Positions 1 to 11,689 of a DNA stretch of 64,000 nucleotides are shown here, one piece after another; the first letter of the stretch is position 1, and the number at the start of each line of letters is the position of its first letter. Origin of the DNA: Pyrrhoderma lamaoense. Lineage: Eukaryota; Basidiomycota; Agaricomycetes; Hymenochaetales; Hymenochaetaceae. Position numbers and translations under genes: made by a program. The DNA lies in the NCBI GenBank assembly GCA_002794735.1, contig NBAZ01000007.1, positions 1,364,001 to 1,428,000 of the forward strand, given 5' to 3'. The notes beneath the pieces are model-generated. The model was not told where the DNA came from and searched no databases. It worked only from the letters and a program-made list of their open reading frames with translations.

Positions 1-1633
1 AATTAAATATTTCATGCCGAATGGAATGTTTTAGATTACCAATCCAGCCGACATACAAGGCGGCATGAGGCGCGCCTTGTGAGAATGTTGTATAACTACC
101 AATAGGCGGGCTTCATCTTCAGCACTTTCACAGTGTAACCATCCAGTCCTCGATGTCAATCATTCTTATTTTCCTTTCTCAGCACACACCCAGTTTCAAT
201 TGTATCTATCTCACAGTACACTCAGCTTGTCTTCGTTTTGCCTTAGTTGCCGACCTTGTGTTCAAGAATTAGGAACCAGGGTTCACCTTGCTACTCTAAA
301 ATAAATAAACATAATCCTTGGAACAAGTAACACCCGCTTCGATACTAGCCTATTCGGTCTTAGTTCTCCATATGACTGCGGCGTTTATTGTACGAGATCA
401 TGTCAAGTTTAAAAATAGGCACAGAGTCCTCTGTAGCTGAGCTAGTCTCCCAGACTCGCTTGCTGTTATAATAGCTTTCTCACATCTCCTCGCGGCTATT
501 CCTTTATGGGCCTCACAGTCTTGCTGGCAGAACTATCTCGAAAATACATGCAACTTATATGATACAGATATCTTCGTTTCTTCCATCATATTTTAATATA
601 AAAAGTCCGCGTTAGTCATATCGTTTAAAAGCCCAACTTAAGTGGCTAATGAAGTCCTCTGGCTGATACAACTTCGTTTTTTGAAAGTATCTCCAGCTCT
701 CGCGGTGAGTCACACATTTACTTCATTACTGAAAAATAAGATATCCTCTTAAAATATTCTCGGATGCGTATATACAAAATGCCAATGGGTCTTGGCCAGA
801 TTTGAAATCACTGTCCCAGCGAAAACTTTCCCAAACAAGTATTGCATATATGATGTGCCTGTTCTTTGTCTCTTATGAGCTTACTTGCTGTCCTCTTTTC
901 ATTGGATAGATATACACTCGGAGATACTCATTTTCGTCAATACTATCTATGCTTACCGAAATTGCTTTCTTGCTTTGATTTATATCTATGAAACTACCTT
1001 CCATGCAGTAAAGAAGTACCATGTTTTGAGTCGGAACAACGGATTTGTAGGAAAGGGGCTGCCATCTCGTGACGTGTCGTGGTACAGTCTATTTAGAGCC
1101 GGAATCATTGTCAACAGAAGAGTTTCGAGTCACAGATCAAGTGAAAAAGTAGTGTTACCATGAGGGTGCAAAGTTTCTATGATAAAGTAATAGTGAGTAA
1201 TTCGTACTATACGATGACAAGAAATATAATACTTTCGACTGTGTTCCTGTCCCGCAGTTTTCCATATCTGTTTGTTCTGTGCTTAGAACATAACGTACAA
1301 CATTCGAAACGTACCGCTTTGTGAGTTATAGAGGAGCTGATGCGTTGATACTCTTATGGGGACGGCTCTAAGTATCCATCATGTTGAACATTCATGTGTC
1401 AATTGTGGATCTGTCGATCACTGTAATAATTAGCAGACGCGTGACGTCTTTAACTTATTGCTAGTATATCCCCGAGTTTGATGTATTTGTACTATAACCT
1501 TGTGCTAACGCTGCGAGCCCCGAGACACTTTTTGGTAAGTATAAATATGCCTCACGTATTTGCCGAATTAAAACAATCCACTGCTCTCCTCCCCCTTGGT
1601 ATCTTGTGCATGGTCACTAATTGATACTACACC
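1..1633. other. Gene-free left flank of the window
   Basis: I see no convincing coding sequence here. The longest open stretch (885-1163, +) has no recognisable domain, no splice partners and a composition like the flanking DNA. The sequence is AT-rich with no long repeat. The last 100 bases hold the likely core promoter of the GH55 gene that follows. Confidence 0.6.
1540..1547 (+). promoter_or_regulatory. TATA box of the GH55 gene
   Basis: TATAAATA lies about 90 bases before the ATG at 1634 and is followed by a pyrimidine-rich tract (CTCTCCTCCCCC) near 1585. That is the usual layout of a strongly expressed fungal gene for a secreted protein. Position and consensus only; no expression data. 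Confidence 0.5.
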
Positions 1634-4600
1634 ATGTATTTCAGAGTGGCAAAGTTTGTAGACCTCTTCTCTATTGCATTGGTGATATTTGTATCGGCGG
1701 CCATGGTAGCTTCTCTGGGGACAACTTGCTCATCCCCTGTGACCGTTGGTACAGCTGGGTCGAATGATCCCTTCTGGCTCCAGAATATCAAGCATCAAGG
1801 TCTGGCTGCATTTAATTCCAATCCAAGCGGCTATCAGGTTTTTCGGAATGTTAAAGACTTCGGCGCCAAAGGCGACGGAGTTACTGATGATACTGCGGCC
1901 ATAAAGTTTGTAACTTCTACTCACATCCATCATGATAAACTCTAAATTTATCTTAACTAGTGCTGCAATGTCTTCCGGAAATAGGTGCGGTAATGGAAAT
2001 TGTGACTCCACAACGTATGTTTATCACTGTATACGAATGTCTTGGCTTATTAATGGTGGCTTTCCGCTCTAGTACTTCTCCCGCTATCGTGTACTTTCCA
2101 CCGGGGTAAGTGGTCCTTTCACTTGGGGTGGTTTTTGTCGACTTAGCAATGGGTAATTAGAGTATATCTGGTCTCTGCGCCTATTGTCGCCTGGTACTAT
2201 ACCCAGCTGATTGGTGATGCGAGAAATCCGCCTACTTTGCTCGCTGCTGCAAACTTTGTTGGTATCGCGGTTATCGATGCTGACCCTTATATTCCTGGTA
2301 AGTAAACCAGACAAACTAAAATGTGCTGAATTCCTTAATATATGATATTCAATAAGGGGGAATGGGAACCAGTGGTATATCAATCAAAACAATTTGTAAG
2401 ATTGGTGTTTCTGCAGCGCCAGTTTGGCTGACTCATGTGGCCTTTAGCTATCGGTCCGTCAGAAACTTTGTGATCGACCTGACACGAATGCCCGCTACGT
2501 CATCTGCCACTGGTCTTCATTGGCAGGTATCACAAGCAACCTCACTAATGAACATTGTCGTCAATATGTCGACAGACCCTTCCACAGCTCATCAAGGTAT
2601 TTTCATGGAGAATGGCAGTGGTGGGTTCATGGGGGTATGTAATATATTTATATAGTTTCTATACTAGACTTTTGCTGATCCTTGCTTCGGCTAGATTTGA
2701 TATTTAACGGAGGTAAGAATCCATTAATACGCCACAATGATATATCAGCTAATATCTCTCACAGGCAAATTTGGTATTTGGGTGGGAAATCAACAGTAAT
2801 TCTACTCATGTGCCCATGCTAGAGATTCTATCATTGAAAACTCATCCTTTACAAACAGGTTCACTGTCCGAAACATAACTGTCAACAACGCTCAAAGCGG
2901 TGATTCATATGATTTAATCACTAACTTTGTGTTTTTCTAACTTCTGGTTGTCTATGTTTGTTTGTAGCAATATTCGGTCTTTGGAACTGGGGTGGGTTTA
3001 TATAGGTTTCATGGGAAGAAATTTGTTTTGATACAAATTTTGAAATTAAGGATGGACTTTCCAGGGGGTCACCATCAATAACTGTCAAGTCGGCTTTGAT
3101 CTTGCTACCGGGGACAAGACCAATCTGATCAGGTAGGTAGAATCTACGATTTTTCAAAGCTGTTATGGCAAACTTATTCTATTCTTTGTGGTAGTCTGTA
3201 GGAGCTGAAGCAATTATTGATGCCGTTGTAACCAACACACCTATATTCCTTCGTACCTCGCAACCTAGCAATGGACATCTGGCAGGATCTATAGTTCTCA
3301 ATAATATTAAACTCAACAATGTACCTACTGCCGTAGGCGTTGTCGGGGGGCAAGTTGTTCTCACCGGAGGTACAACTACTATCGACAATTGGGTTCAAGG
3401 TAATGTCTACCATGGAACAGGTGGAACCTCTAGCTTTGTACAGGCCGCAATTTCACCACCCACGAAGGCCAGTAGTCTTTTAGACAGTGCTGGTTGCATT
3501 TTTGGGAAAACCCATCCACAGTACGAAAATTTCGCTGTTGATCAGTTTGTCAGCATTCGCACTCTTGGAGCGAAAGGTGATGGAACAACGGACGATACAC
3601 AAGCCATCCAAAATGCATTTGCTCAAGTTCGTGACCTCATCTTATCGGCTAAGAACCTTCTCTTGAATTGATTATCATGTCTCTTACTTAGTACTCTGGG
3701 TGTAAGATCATCTTCTTTGATCATGGAACGTACCTCGTCACATCAACCATAACAATTCCGGCTGGTACTCAAATTGTTGGAGAAGCTTGGTCGGTAATCA
3801 TGGGAGGTGGATCAGCTTTCGAAGATATAAATAACCCTAAACCTGTAGTCAGAGTTGGCGATACGAACTCTCAAGGTATTGTTGAAATCACCGATATGAT
3901 CTTCACTACTCGAGGCCCTGGTAAGTCACTGCAGTAGATGTGGCGGATAAAATCTGATATCTAGATAGCTGCTGGTGCGATTGTTATTGAGTGGAATGTT
4001 CACGAGCCTGCAGGCCAACAAGGTGCAGCAGGGATGTGGGATAGTCATATAAGGTAATACACGATATCCGATAATACTCAGTATCTGATATTGTATACCT
4101 TATTGAACAACTTATTATAAGACTCGGAGGCGCGCTCGGTACAAACCTTGATGGGAATGCGTGTCCGAACACTACTACGACAGGATCAAACTGTATGGCA
4201 GCATTCCTCGGAATTCATCTAACACCGGCCTCAAGTGCCTATCTTGAGGTAAGATGAAGAAATAATGCTCAGTATATGTATTTTGCTGATGTAGATATAC
4301 AGGGTACATGGGTCTGGCTAGTATGTACCATTTCTTCTGATTTTAGCAATTTCTGACCACTTGAAAGGCGGATCATTCTCTAGACTCCCCTTTCAACGAG
4401 CTTGAATTATATAGTGGTCGTGGTATTTACTCTCAGTCTGCTGGTCCCGTGTGGATGATTGGAACTGCTTGTATGAACTGTTCCATTTAACTGAAATCAT
4501 ATTATTATGTCAAGTGCTGAGCTAATGGTCTTTCTAGCTGAACACCATGTCCTTTACCAGTATAATCTTGTCGGAGCAAAGGATCACTACATGGGTCTGA

Positions 4601-5086
4601 TACAGACAGAAACTGTGCGTGCATCCATGGGTTTCTCTACGTTGTCTCCTGACACTTTCATCAGGCATACTTTCAGCCCGACCCAGCGCCCCCTGCTCCA
4701 TTCACTTCTCGTTCCGATTTCAATGATCCAACTTATACCGATGGCCAGACAATGGCTTGGGCAGTCAGAATAAACACTTCGGATAATATCCTAATATTTG
4801 GTGCTGGACTATACAGCTTCTTCCAAGTACGTGAGCTATCAACGAGGTGTTTTTATATATAGTACTGATTTGAAACTTATAAAAGCATTACAATCAAGCA
4901 TGTCTAACTTCTAATAATTGTCAGACACAGATATTTGACATTGATGATGTATCTACCGTGGCAGTATACAGTTTATCGACAGTCGCATCTCAATTCCAAT
5001 TGACAATAGACGGAACAAATATCGCTGATCAGAGCCTAAATCGCAATGGCTTACAGTCAACGGTCACTGCATGGACAAGGTCTTGA
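1634..5086 (+). CDS. Secreted exo-beta-1,3-glucanase, glycoside hydrolase family 55
   Basis: A cell-wall and biomass enzyme that releases glucose from beta-1,3-glucan outside the cell. The start at 1634 gives a hydrophobic signal peptide (basic MYFRVAK, then FSIALVIFVSAAMVA). The family's two-lobed beta-helix shows as two copies of the pectate-lyase-like motif: FGAKGDGVTDDTAAI near residue 80 and LGAKGDGTTDDTQAI near 3570-3605. Other family blocks are QWYINQNNFYRSVRNFVIDL, NITVNNAQ, GWTFQGVTINNCQVGFD, GMWDSHIRLGGALGTNL, SGRGIYSQS and a Cys-bearing tail (QACLTSNNC) ending at 5086. More than a dozen small introns interrupt the gene. Three junctions in the first half (about 2357, 2633 and 3120) need one extra base to stay in frame; the second half is clean. 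Family assignment is firm; substrate and secretion are inferred from the family. Confidence 0.88.
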
Positions 5087-5299
5087 GGTGGGAAGAAATT
5101 ATTAATTAAGAAATCGCTCTGTATGAATCAATGCTTTTCAGCGCTCTGTAACAATATTCTTTGTAACACCGGATACTTTGTACAAGACAAGTTTAACTTA
5201 TAGATAGATCAGTGAATATGCTATTTTTTACAATCGAGAAAGGAAGAATACAGATATTGTTGAGTTTTATATCTGAATAATGTGTACTCGCGTTATGTC

Positions 5300-5305
5300 A
5301 CGCGT
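5300..5305. promoter_or_regulatory. MluI cell-cycle box (ACGCGT) before the cohesin acetyltransferase gene
   Basis: ACGCGT occurs 77-82 bases before the preferred ATG at 5382. In yeasts this hexamer is bound by the MBF complex and marks genes switched on at G1/S. Eco1 acts in S phase, so the site fits. A six-base match can arise by chance. Confidence 0.4.
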
Positions 5306-5381
5306 CGTCACTAAACACGAGACTTCACGTGACGATGTATCCATCTACCCTGGAGAATCTACAAAATACTTAAAAACCACT

Positions 5382-6437
5382 ATGTCGTCTGCGAAGCCTA
5401 AAATCAAGCGTACCTACAGTGCAGTGCGAGCGAGGGCACAAATAGAAAGCAACTCATCTGACACCTGCCCTTCATCGCCATCCAAAGATGGTATCGGTTT
5501 TACGACACCAATACGCAAGCGACCACTCACAGATATTTGTCTTAACGAAGGACTTCCAAGAAAGAAAGTTGCGAAACGAACAAAGAAAAATAGATCGAAA
5601 GATGGCCCGGTGAAGAGAGACAATACACTTACGCAGCTACATTTTTGTATCGATCAGTCTATCTTACGAAGCTGTCCACTATGCGACTTGTCATATACCC
5701 GTGGTGCTTTGGACGATGAGGAACTCCATAAAAAGCATTGTAAGCGAGTACAGAAGGGTATGGAATGGGGTAGAGAGGAAGAGAAGGAACGAGGAAGAGA
5801 TAATGGTGTAGCGACAGTCATTGAAGAAGATATACCTTTCGCGCGGGGAGAGACGGGGCGAATCATCGCCGTGAAGACGAATGCTAGTGGGAAACTTGGT
5901 AGTAAGGTAAGACAAACATCTACTCAATATATATCTTCAGTAAATTTATCTTTGATCCAGGTAACCGATTATTTGAAAACCGTTAACCTTGCGTTATCTG
6001 CACCGGATATTCCGAGTAGCTCTTTGAACTCGAGTAAAGCATACTTTTATCTCCTTCGTACGCCTGGAAAGGCCCGGGAGAAAATTATTGGGTGCTTAGT
6101 AGCGCAACGGATTGAGTCTGCCATGCAAATTGCAAGCCAAGAAGAAATCTCGGCACTCGAGAGTCCTGCGTCAGTGTTGACACATGTTGAAGGGAATTTG
6201 TACTGTAAACCTGATCTACTTCCAACCCCTATGGGAATCCCCCGCTTGTTTGTATCGTCATCGTATCGGAGAAAGGGTGTTGCTCAGGCCCTATTGACCG
6301 CTGCTGCAGAGACTTTTGTACATGGCTGTGAACTCGATCCGACGAAGGGAGAGATTGCGTTTTCCCAGCCGACGAGTATGGGAAGGGCTGTGATGGAAAA
6401 GTGGGGAAAGGGTGGAGTGCGTATATACGAGGAGTGA
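5382..6437 (+). CDS. ECO1: N-acetyltransferase Eco1/Ctf7 (sister chromatid cohesion)
   Basis: Acetylates the cohesin subunit Smc3 during S phase so that sister chromatids stay joined. The protein starts MSSAKPKIKRTYS with a basic tail. It has the family C2H2 zinc finger (CPLCDLSYTRG, then HKKHC) around residues 98-120 and ends with the Eco1 acetyltransferase block: GIPRLFVSSSYRRKGVAQ (acetyl-CoA-binding RRKGVA), then FSQPTSMGRAVMEKWG. An open frame runs back to 5280, but 5382 has the better context and matches the family N-terminus. A likely 54-base intron (5907-5960, GTAAGA to CAG) has no stop and a length divisible by three; removing it restores the family-like segment GSKVTDYLKTVNLALSAPD. 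No frame breaks. Confidence 0.88.
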   Translation: MSSAKPKIKRTYSAVRARAQIESNSSDTCPSSPSKDGIGFTTPIRKRPLTDICLNEGLPRKKVAKRTKKNRSKDGPVKRDNTLTQLHFCIDQSILRSCPLCDLSYTRGALDDEELHKKHCKRVQKGMEWGREEEKERGRDNGVATVIEEDIPFARGETGRIIAVKTNASGKLGSKVRQTSTQYISSVNLSLIQVTDYLKTVNLALSAPDIPSSSLNSSKAYFYLLRTPGKAREKIIGCLVAQRIESAMQIASQEEISALESPASVLTHVEGNLYCKPDLLPTPMGIPRLFVSSSYRRKGVAQALLTAAAETFVHGCELDPTKGEIAFSQPTSMGRAVMEKWGKGGVRIYEE

Positions 6438-6700
6438 TTTGCTATTATCGTGTCGTGGAATCTATTCATCGATGATATTCTGTTAGTAGTAGTGTTGCAT
6501 GTATCTTTATCTTTTTCGATTTGGAATTACACCGAGATGTATTTTACATGTTTAAATAAAGTTATGACGTAAGCAATTATTTGATTGTGTCGATCAGGTT
6601 CCCCATTTCCGATTCCTCATATTCCTCTGACGATAGTCACGAATACTGTCTACAATCAGTACATGCACGGTCTGCTGGCAGGTACCGTTGTGCAAGACTC

Positions 6701-9700
6701 ATGCATGGAAGACAGACAGTCCGTGTTCGGACACTTATCCGGTCCCAATCCCAGTGTCGTTCAGCCGCAACCGTCGCCGCTGTAAAGACGCAAGTCAGTT
6801 TTTCTCCTTGGATTTATTGATTAATCCTTTCACTGAACATATAACTTCACAAACTTAAAACAAAATCATTGTAGAAGACTCTAGGGAAATGGGCACCCAC
6901 TGACACTGAGGGCAGAACGCAGAAGTCAGTGAACGAAACTCCAATGGCGGGACCTTCCATTAAAAACAAAGTGAATGTGTCGAAATGGGCTATACCAGAC
7001 TCGCTTCGTAGCAAGGAAAAGCTTCCTAGTAGGTTTATTGCTGATAGACTTGGTCTGGGTGAGCGAGACTCTCGGCCATCTGGTAATAACTTTAGACCGA
7101 GGCCAAACGGTGGAAAATTCCCAACTCAGAGACATGCAAATCCGAGAGGATCAGGTTCTGCGGACCAGAAAGGGTTTTGGCCCTCTGAAGCTAACAAAAG
7201 ACGTCTCGAGGGTAATGGCTCGACTACTTCTAGACCTTCTATAGCCAGCGTTCTAGGGGTGAATACGAAAACGTCGAAAAAGGATCACGTTTCTGATATA
7301 AGTGGAGCAAACACTGAAAACACCAGACGCCTGGATGAAGCACCGAGAAGGAAAACAGCGGAGTATTACTCGCCTAGTAACCTAGACGGTGGCTCAAGCA
7401 GAGATAAGAGCAGGAAAGGACAGCGTAGTAATTTCAAGGAAAGAGGGTCTGTCATTGAAAGACTGCGTGCAGGGGAGGAGGTAGAAATGCCAAGACATCA
7501 GCGTATGCACGAAGAGCGCATGGAAGCAGCAAACAGGGCAGCGAAGAGAAAACACAAGAAGGTCCGAACTGCTACTATAGATGTACACATCCCTACTATC
7601 ATTTCTGTTGGAAATCTCGCTCGGCTTCTTGGAGTACGATTAGGTACACTGAGACCAAAATCTGTTTTACACACCGAAAAGTGTTTGATAACAATAATAT
7701 TTTTATAGAAACACTTCAACACTGTATGAATAGGAATGGCATGGGGGAACAATCATCATATGACTACAGTGCGTCCCTCAATACTAGTCTAACGTAGATA
7801 ATTGATTGTGCTCTATATCAGTATTATCCTCCGATGACGCCTCAATGTTGGTGATGGAATTCAACAAAAACCCCATAGTTGATGATGAAGCATCTTTCGA
7901 CCTTTACCCTCCGTATGTATATCTAATGACCTCAACGCTAACAATGTCTTATTGATTGCTTCGAAGACGACCGCATCCTAATCCTGAGTCTCTACCACGT
8001 CGACCTCCCGTCGTAACTATTATGGGCCATGTTGATCATGGAAAAACTACTCTACTTGACACATTACGCTCCTCATCTGTTGCTAAGGGTGAAGCAGGGG
8101 TATAACACAGCATATTGGTGCATTTTCTGTGCCAGTACCGGGCTTAGAGGGTCTAGTTGATATTCCAAACACCATTACATTCCTTGATACGCCTGGGCAT
8201 GCAGCCTTTTCCGCAATGCGTGCCCGTGGTGCAGAGATTACTGATATCATTGTTCTAGTCGTAGCTGCGGATGATGGCGTTATGCCTCAGACTAGAGAAG
8301 TTATCGAGTTGATTAAGAAGGACCGTGAGAAAGTTGGTGTAGTAGTAGCTATAAATAAAATCGATAAGCCAGGTGCAGACGTGGTGAGTATTCCTATAGA
8401 CAGCTTGTTGTTGTTTCAGTTATTCATTAATATAATAATTAATAATCACAGGAGAAAGTAAAGAATGCTCTATGGGCAGAAGGGATCGAACTGGAATCAA
8501 TGGGAGGCGATGTACCTTCTGTAGAAGTATCTGGTCTAACGGGTCAGGGTCTTGAAGAACTTGTGGAAACTATCTCCCTTCTAGCGGAGATACAGGACAT
8601 TCGTGCCACAAATGAAGGCGATGCACACGGCTACGTCCTAGAGTCTAAGGTAGTAAAAGGTCATGGGTATGTGTAATAGTATCATTAGTCAAATTATTTA
8701 TCAATCATTCCCACAGAAATACTGCTACAGTATTATTACTTCAAGGAAGCCTAACTCCAGCGTCTCATATCATTTGTGGCACGACGTATGCGAAGGTCCG
8801 CCAAATGATGGATTCTCATGGTAAAACAGTACGAGTCGCTCGACCGGGGGATGCCATAATAGTTACAGGATGGAAAGAACTTCCTGCTGCTGGCGACGAG
8901 GTTATACAAGGCAAGGAAGGCGACGTCAAGCGAGCTCTTGACAACAGAATTCGTAAAGCACGCCTCGAAGCAACGCTGACTGACGCTGAAGCAATTAATG
9001 CTGTCCGCCGCGGCGAGCGCGAAAAGCGAGCTGAAGAGGAAGTGGCGAAGTCATTAGTTGGAAAGGATGAGAGGCCTTCAACTAACGTAAAGGATACTGG
9101 CCCTAAAGAGCTACGTCTTATAGTCAAAGGTGATGTCAGTGGAAGCGTCGAGGCCCTTTCTTCTGCACTAGAAGTCATTGGCAACAAGAACGCAATTACA
9201 AAGGTTATCTACTCTGGTGTTGGAGAGGTATCGGAATCTGATATCACATATGCACAAGCGGCAGGAGGTATATTGAAGAATTTCATTTATGTTAGCTTCT
9301 TATTCTCATCTTTTTGATACAGGAATGGTTATTGCATTCTCTGTCAATATCTCTCGTGCAGCGGACCAGGCCGCTTCTCAATGCGGAGTTCCAATTTATC
9401 AATCAAATATCATTTACAAGATAATCGATGAAGTGAAGGAACAAGTCATCAAGCTGTTGCCTCCGATCATTGAGAAACCTGTCTCTGGAGAGGCCAACGT
9501 ACTTCAGCTGTTTGATATCAAAGGCAAGGGTAAAAGTGTACTACAAGTAGCCGGATGTCGAGTCTCAAACGGTATTGTTGAGAAAAACAAACGTGTTCGT
9601 GTGATGAGGAATGGTGTCGTCATACATGAAGGTTCGTCTTCAAGAAGTTTTGTGAACTCTCACTCTTACTCATCATACTTTTAATTAAAGGTACTTTGTC

Positions 9701-9842
9701 GACTCTTCGTGTCTTGAAGGACGATGTGATGGAAGTAAAAAAGGGCTTAGAGTGTGGTATTAACATTGCCAACTTCAGTGATCTTCGACCTGGAGACTTC
9801 TTACAGTTTTACCAAGAAATAGAGAAGCCTGGGCGACTATAG
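6701..9842 (+). CDS. IFM1: Mitochondrial translation initiation factor IF-2
   Basis: GTPase that brings initiator tRNA to the mitochondrial ribosome. The start at 6701 opens a mitochondrial presequence ([15 protein letters not shown]: rich in Arg, no acidic residue). A charged linker follows, then the IF2_N block ([19 protein letters not shown]), the G domain ([26 protein letters not shown]), the beta-barrel and the C-terminal IF2 domains ([45 protein letters not shown]). About ten short introns join cleanly. One base is missing at the GGGG run 8097-8100: GEAG and GITQHIGAF are in different frames and no intron fits. The 3' end converges on the CHORD gene, 100 bases away. Identity is firm. 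Confidence 0.9.
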
Positions 9843-9942
9843 AGGATTATACTAATATTATTGAGATCTAATTTCTACTACACTATGTAATAAGTCCACT
9901 AATGACATATCTATTCCCCCTTTCCCTTTAAAATAGTACTTT

Positions 9943-11452
9943 TTAAGGAGCTGTTGTTGTATTTTCTGCTGCTAGAATGGCTTCTCGCCCACCAATAGTC
10001 CCTGTCCTTCCACCTACACCAAATGTTAAGCTAAATCCACCTAAGTCCTGTTCTGTTTTTTCTAGAAGACTCCAGCTCCTATTATCCTTCTTCTTTAACA
10101 AAAGCTCAACCTATATTTCAGAAGGGTGTCACTAAGTCAGTGTAAATGAATGGGATCTATGTCTCTACCTTTGTTCCCATAATAGTGTACTTTGATTCAT
10201 CTGGATTAATCGGTCCATATAGATTGAGAGTGCGAGAGAAACGTTTAGAATTTGGCATGTAAAGGTCGAGCTCTACCTGTAAAAAATATCGATTAAAACA
10301 AAGTCTAGAAAAAGAGTAGAACTCAAGTAGGAGGATACAAACTTCATTCTCAGTGAATTTCACCACACTACGGGTTTTATCCGATTGTTTGGCAAAAATA
10401 GCAACACAAACTTCTTTCTGGGTTTGATAATGATCTATCCGACAAGTTGTTTGGACCTCTTCTTGGGTCTAGGTGTTGCATGTAATTAGTAAAGTTAAAT
10501 GGCTATGCCCTATTTTTTTTCTTTCCATTTTTCACTCACTTCATCTGATTTCTTCGGCACGAATACATGTTTTCCCTTTTTGCAGCCTTCAATCTTCAAA
10601 AACTCGTCGAATTCTAAAACTCTTCGTTTGCAACAAAGATAACCCTGTGTTAACCCCGAAACCCAATCAGGTTGATATCATAAGTTAATTAGAGACATTT
10701 TTCGAGCTTACCTTGCTTCCTTCATGGAAGATAGGCTACGAGGATCAAAGTGATAAGGCCACGATGTCCAAGGTATGTCTGGTTAAACGTACCGGTGCTG
10801 GATGATATACGCAAACCGTGCCTTCACTATCACCAAACCTACTCTCCTCATCGCTTACAAATACCTTATTGCAACCTTTTCTTCTACAGCGCGTACCTGG
10901 GGCCACGGGAATCGATATATCATCTTCCTCTTCTTTAGGTGGTGGAGGTGGAACGGCTTCCTTGGGTTTCGAAGAAGTAGAAGATGGGAGAGTAGAAAGA
11001 AATGAGGCAGACATGCCGCTCGTAAACACCTCTTTTCCGTCTGAAGATTGTTCCGATTCTGTTTTCAAGTTCCCTGTGGCAAAGACTTTTTTGTCTGTCT
11101 TAGGTTTTAGTGCTTCTGTGGTGTGTTTGCCAGTTTGACATCCCTGATTAAAGTATATACATCAGATTGAGTTGACTGTAAGACTATAGAGTAGTATGGG
11201 GCTTTGATGTTACTTTTATTTTCATAAACTGATCAAAATCCAATTCTGGTTTATTAACATCTGAGCAGCATGACCAGGACTTAAGACCTTCATGGAAAAC
11301 CTATGGCATAAGAACTCAATGGTGAGCATACATGCATACATACAGATCATCTCAAACCTTACAGGTGTCCCAGGGTGATAGCTGCATGAACCTTCGGCAT
11401 TTTCTTCTTCTGAGAACTCCTTTTTGCACCCGTTTCTGGTACAGAGAGGCAT
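9943..11452 (-). CDS. CHORD and CS domain protein (CHORDC1/RAR1-type Hsp90 co-chaperone)
   Basis: Two zinc-binding CHORD domains are followed by a CS (p23-like) domain, the layout of animal CHORDC1/Morgana, which works with Hsp90. CHORD1 starts at the first residue (MPLCTRNGCKKEF, then CSYHPGTP, VFHEGLKSWSCC). CHORD2 has CRRKGCNKVF, CVYHPAP, PIFHEGSK and GYLCC. The CS domain carries VELDLYMPNSKRFSRTL and ends RSWSLLEKTEQDLGGF. The tail is glycine-rich (GVGGRTGTIGGREAI), and the stop is at 9943-9945. About eight introns of 50-90 bases all join in frame. A Pro-rich linker (VPPPPPKEEEDD) separates the CHORDs. No frame breaks. The family role comes from animals and plants; the fungal role is inferred. 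Confidence 0.9.
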
Positions 11453-11689
11453 GATTTAGTGTTACAAGATGTAAGTAGAAGGGTAAGAAATGAATGGAGA
11501 GTTCTAGCAACGCAGTACGCGTTCTGGTTTATTACGTATAAATGACATAGTCACAACAGTGTCACATGTGGCGTTTCTACTTAGCTTTCCTAGTTTACTA
11601 TATTATGCCCGGGCTAGTCAAGTTTTAATACAATGGCACGTCGTAGTCTATACTTCTAAGTTTGTAATCAAATGAAAGTAACAGGAACA

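Noticed and set aside
885..1163. 92-codon open frame on the plus strand
   Set aside because: No domain, no matching splice sites, AT-rich composition like the surrounding spacer.
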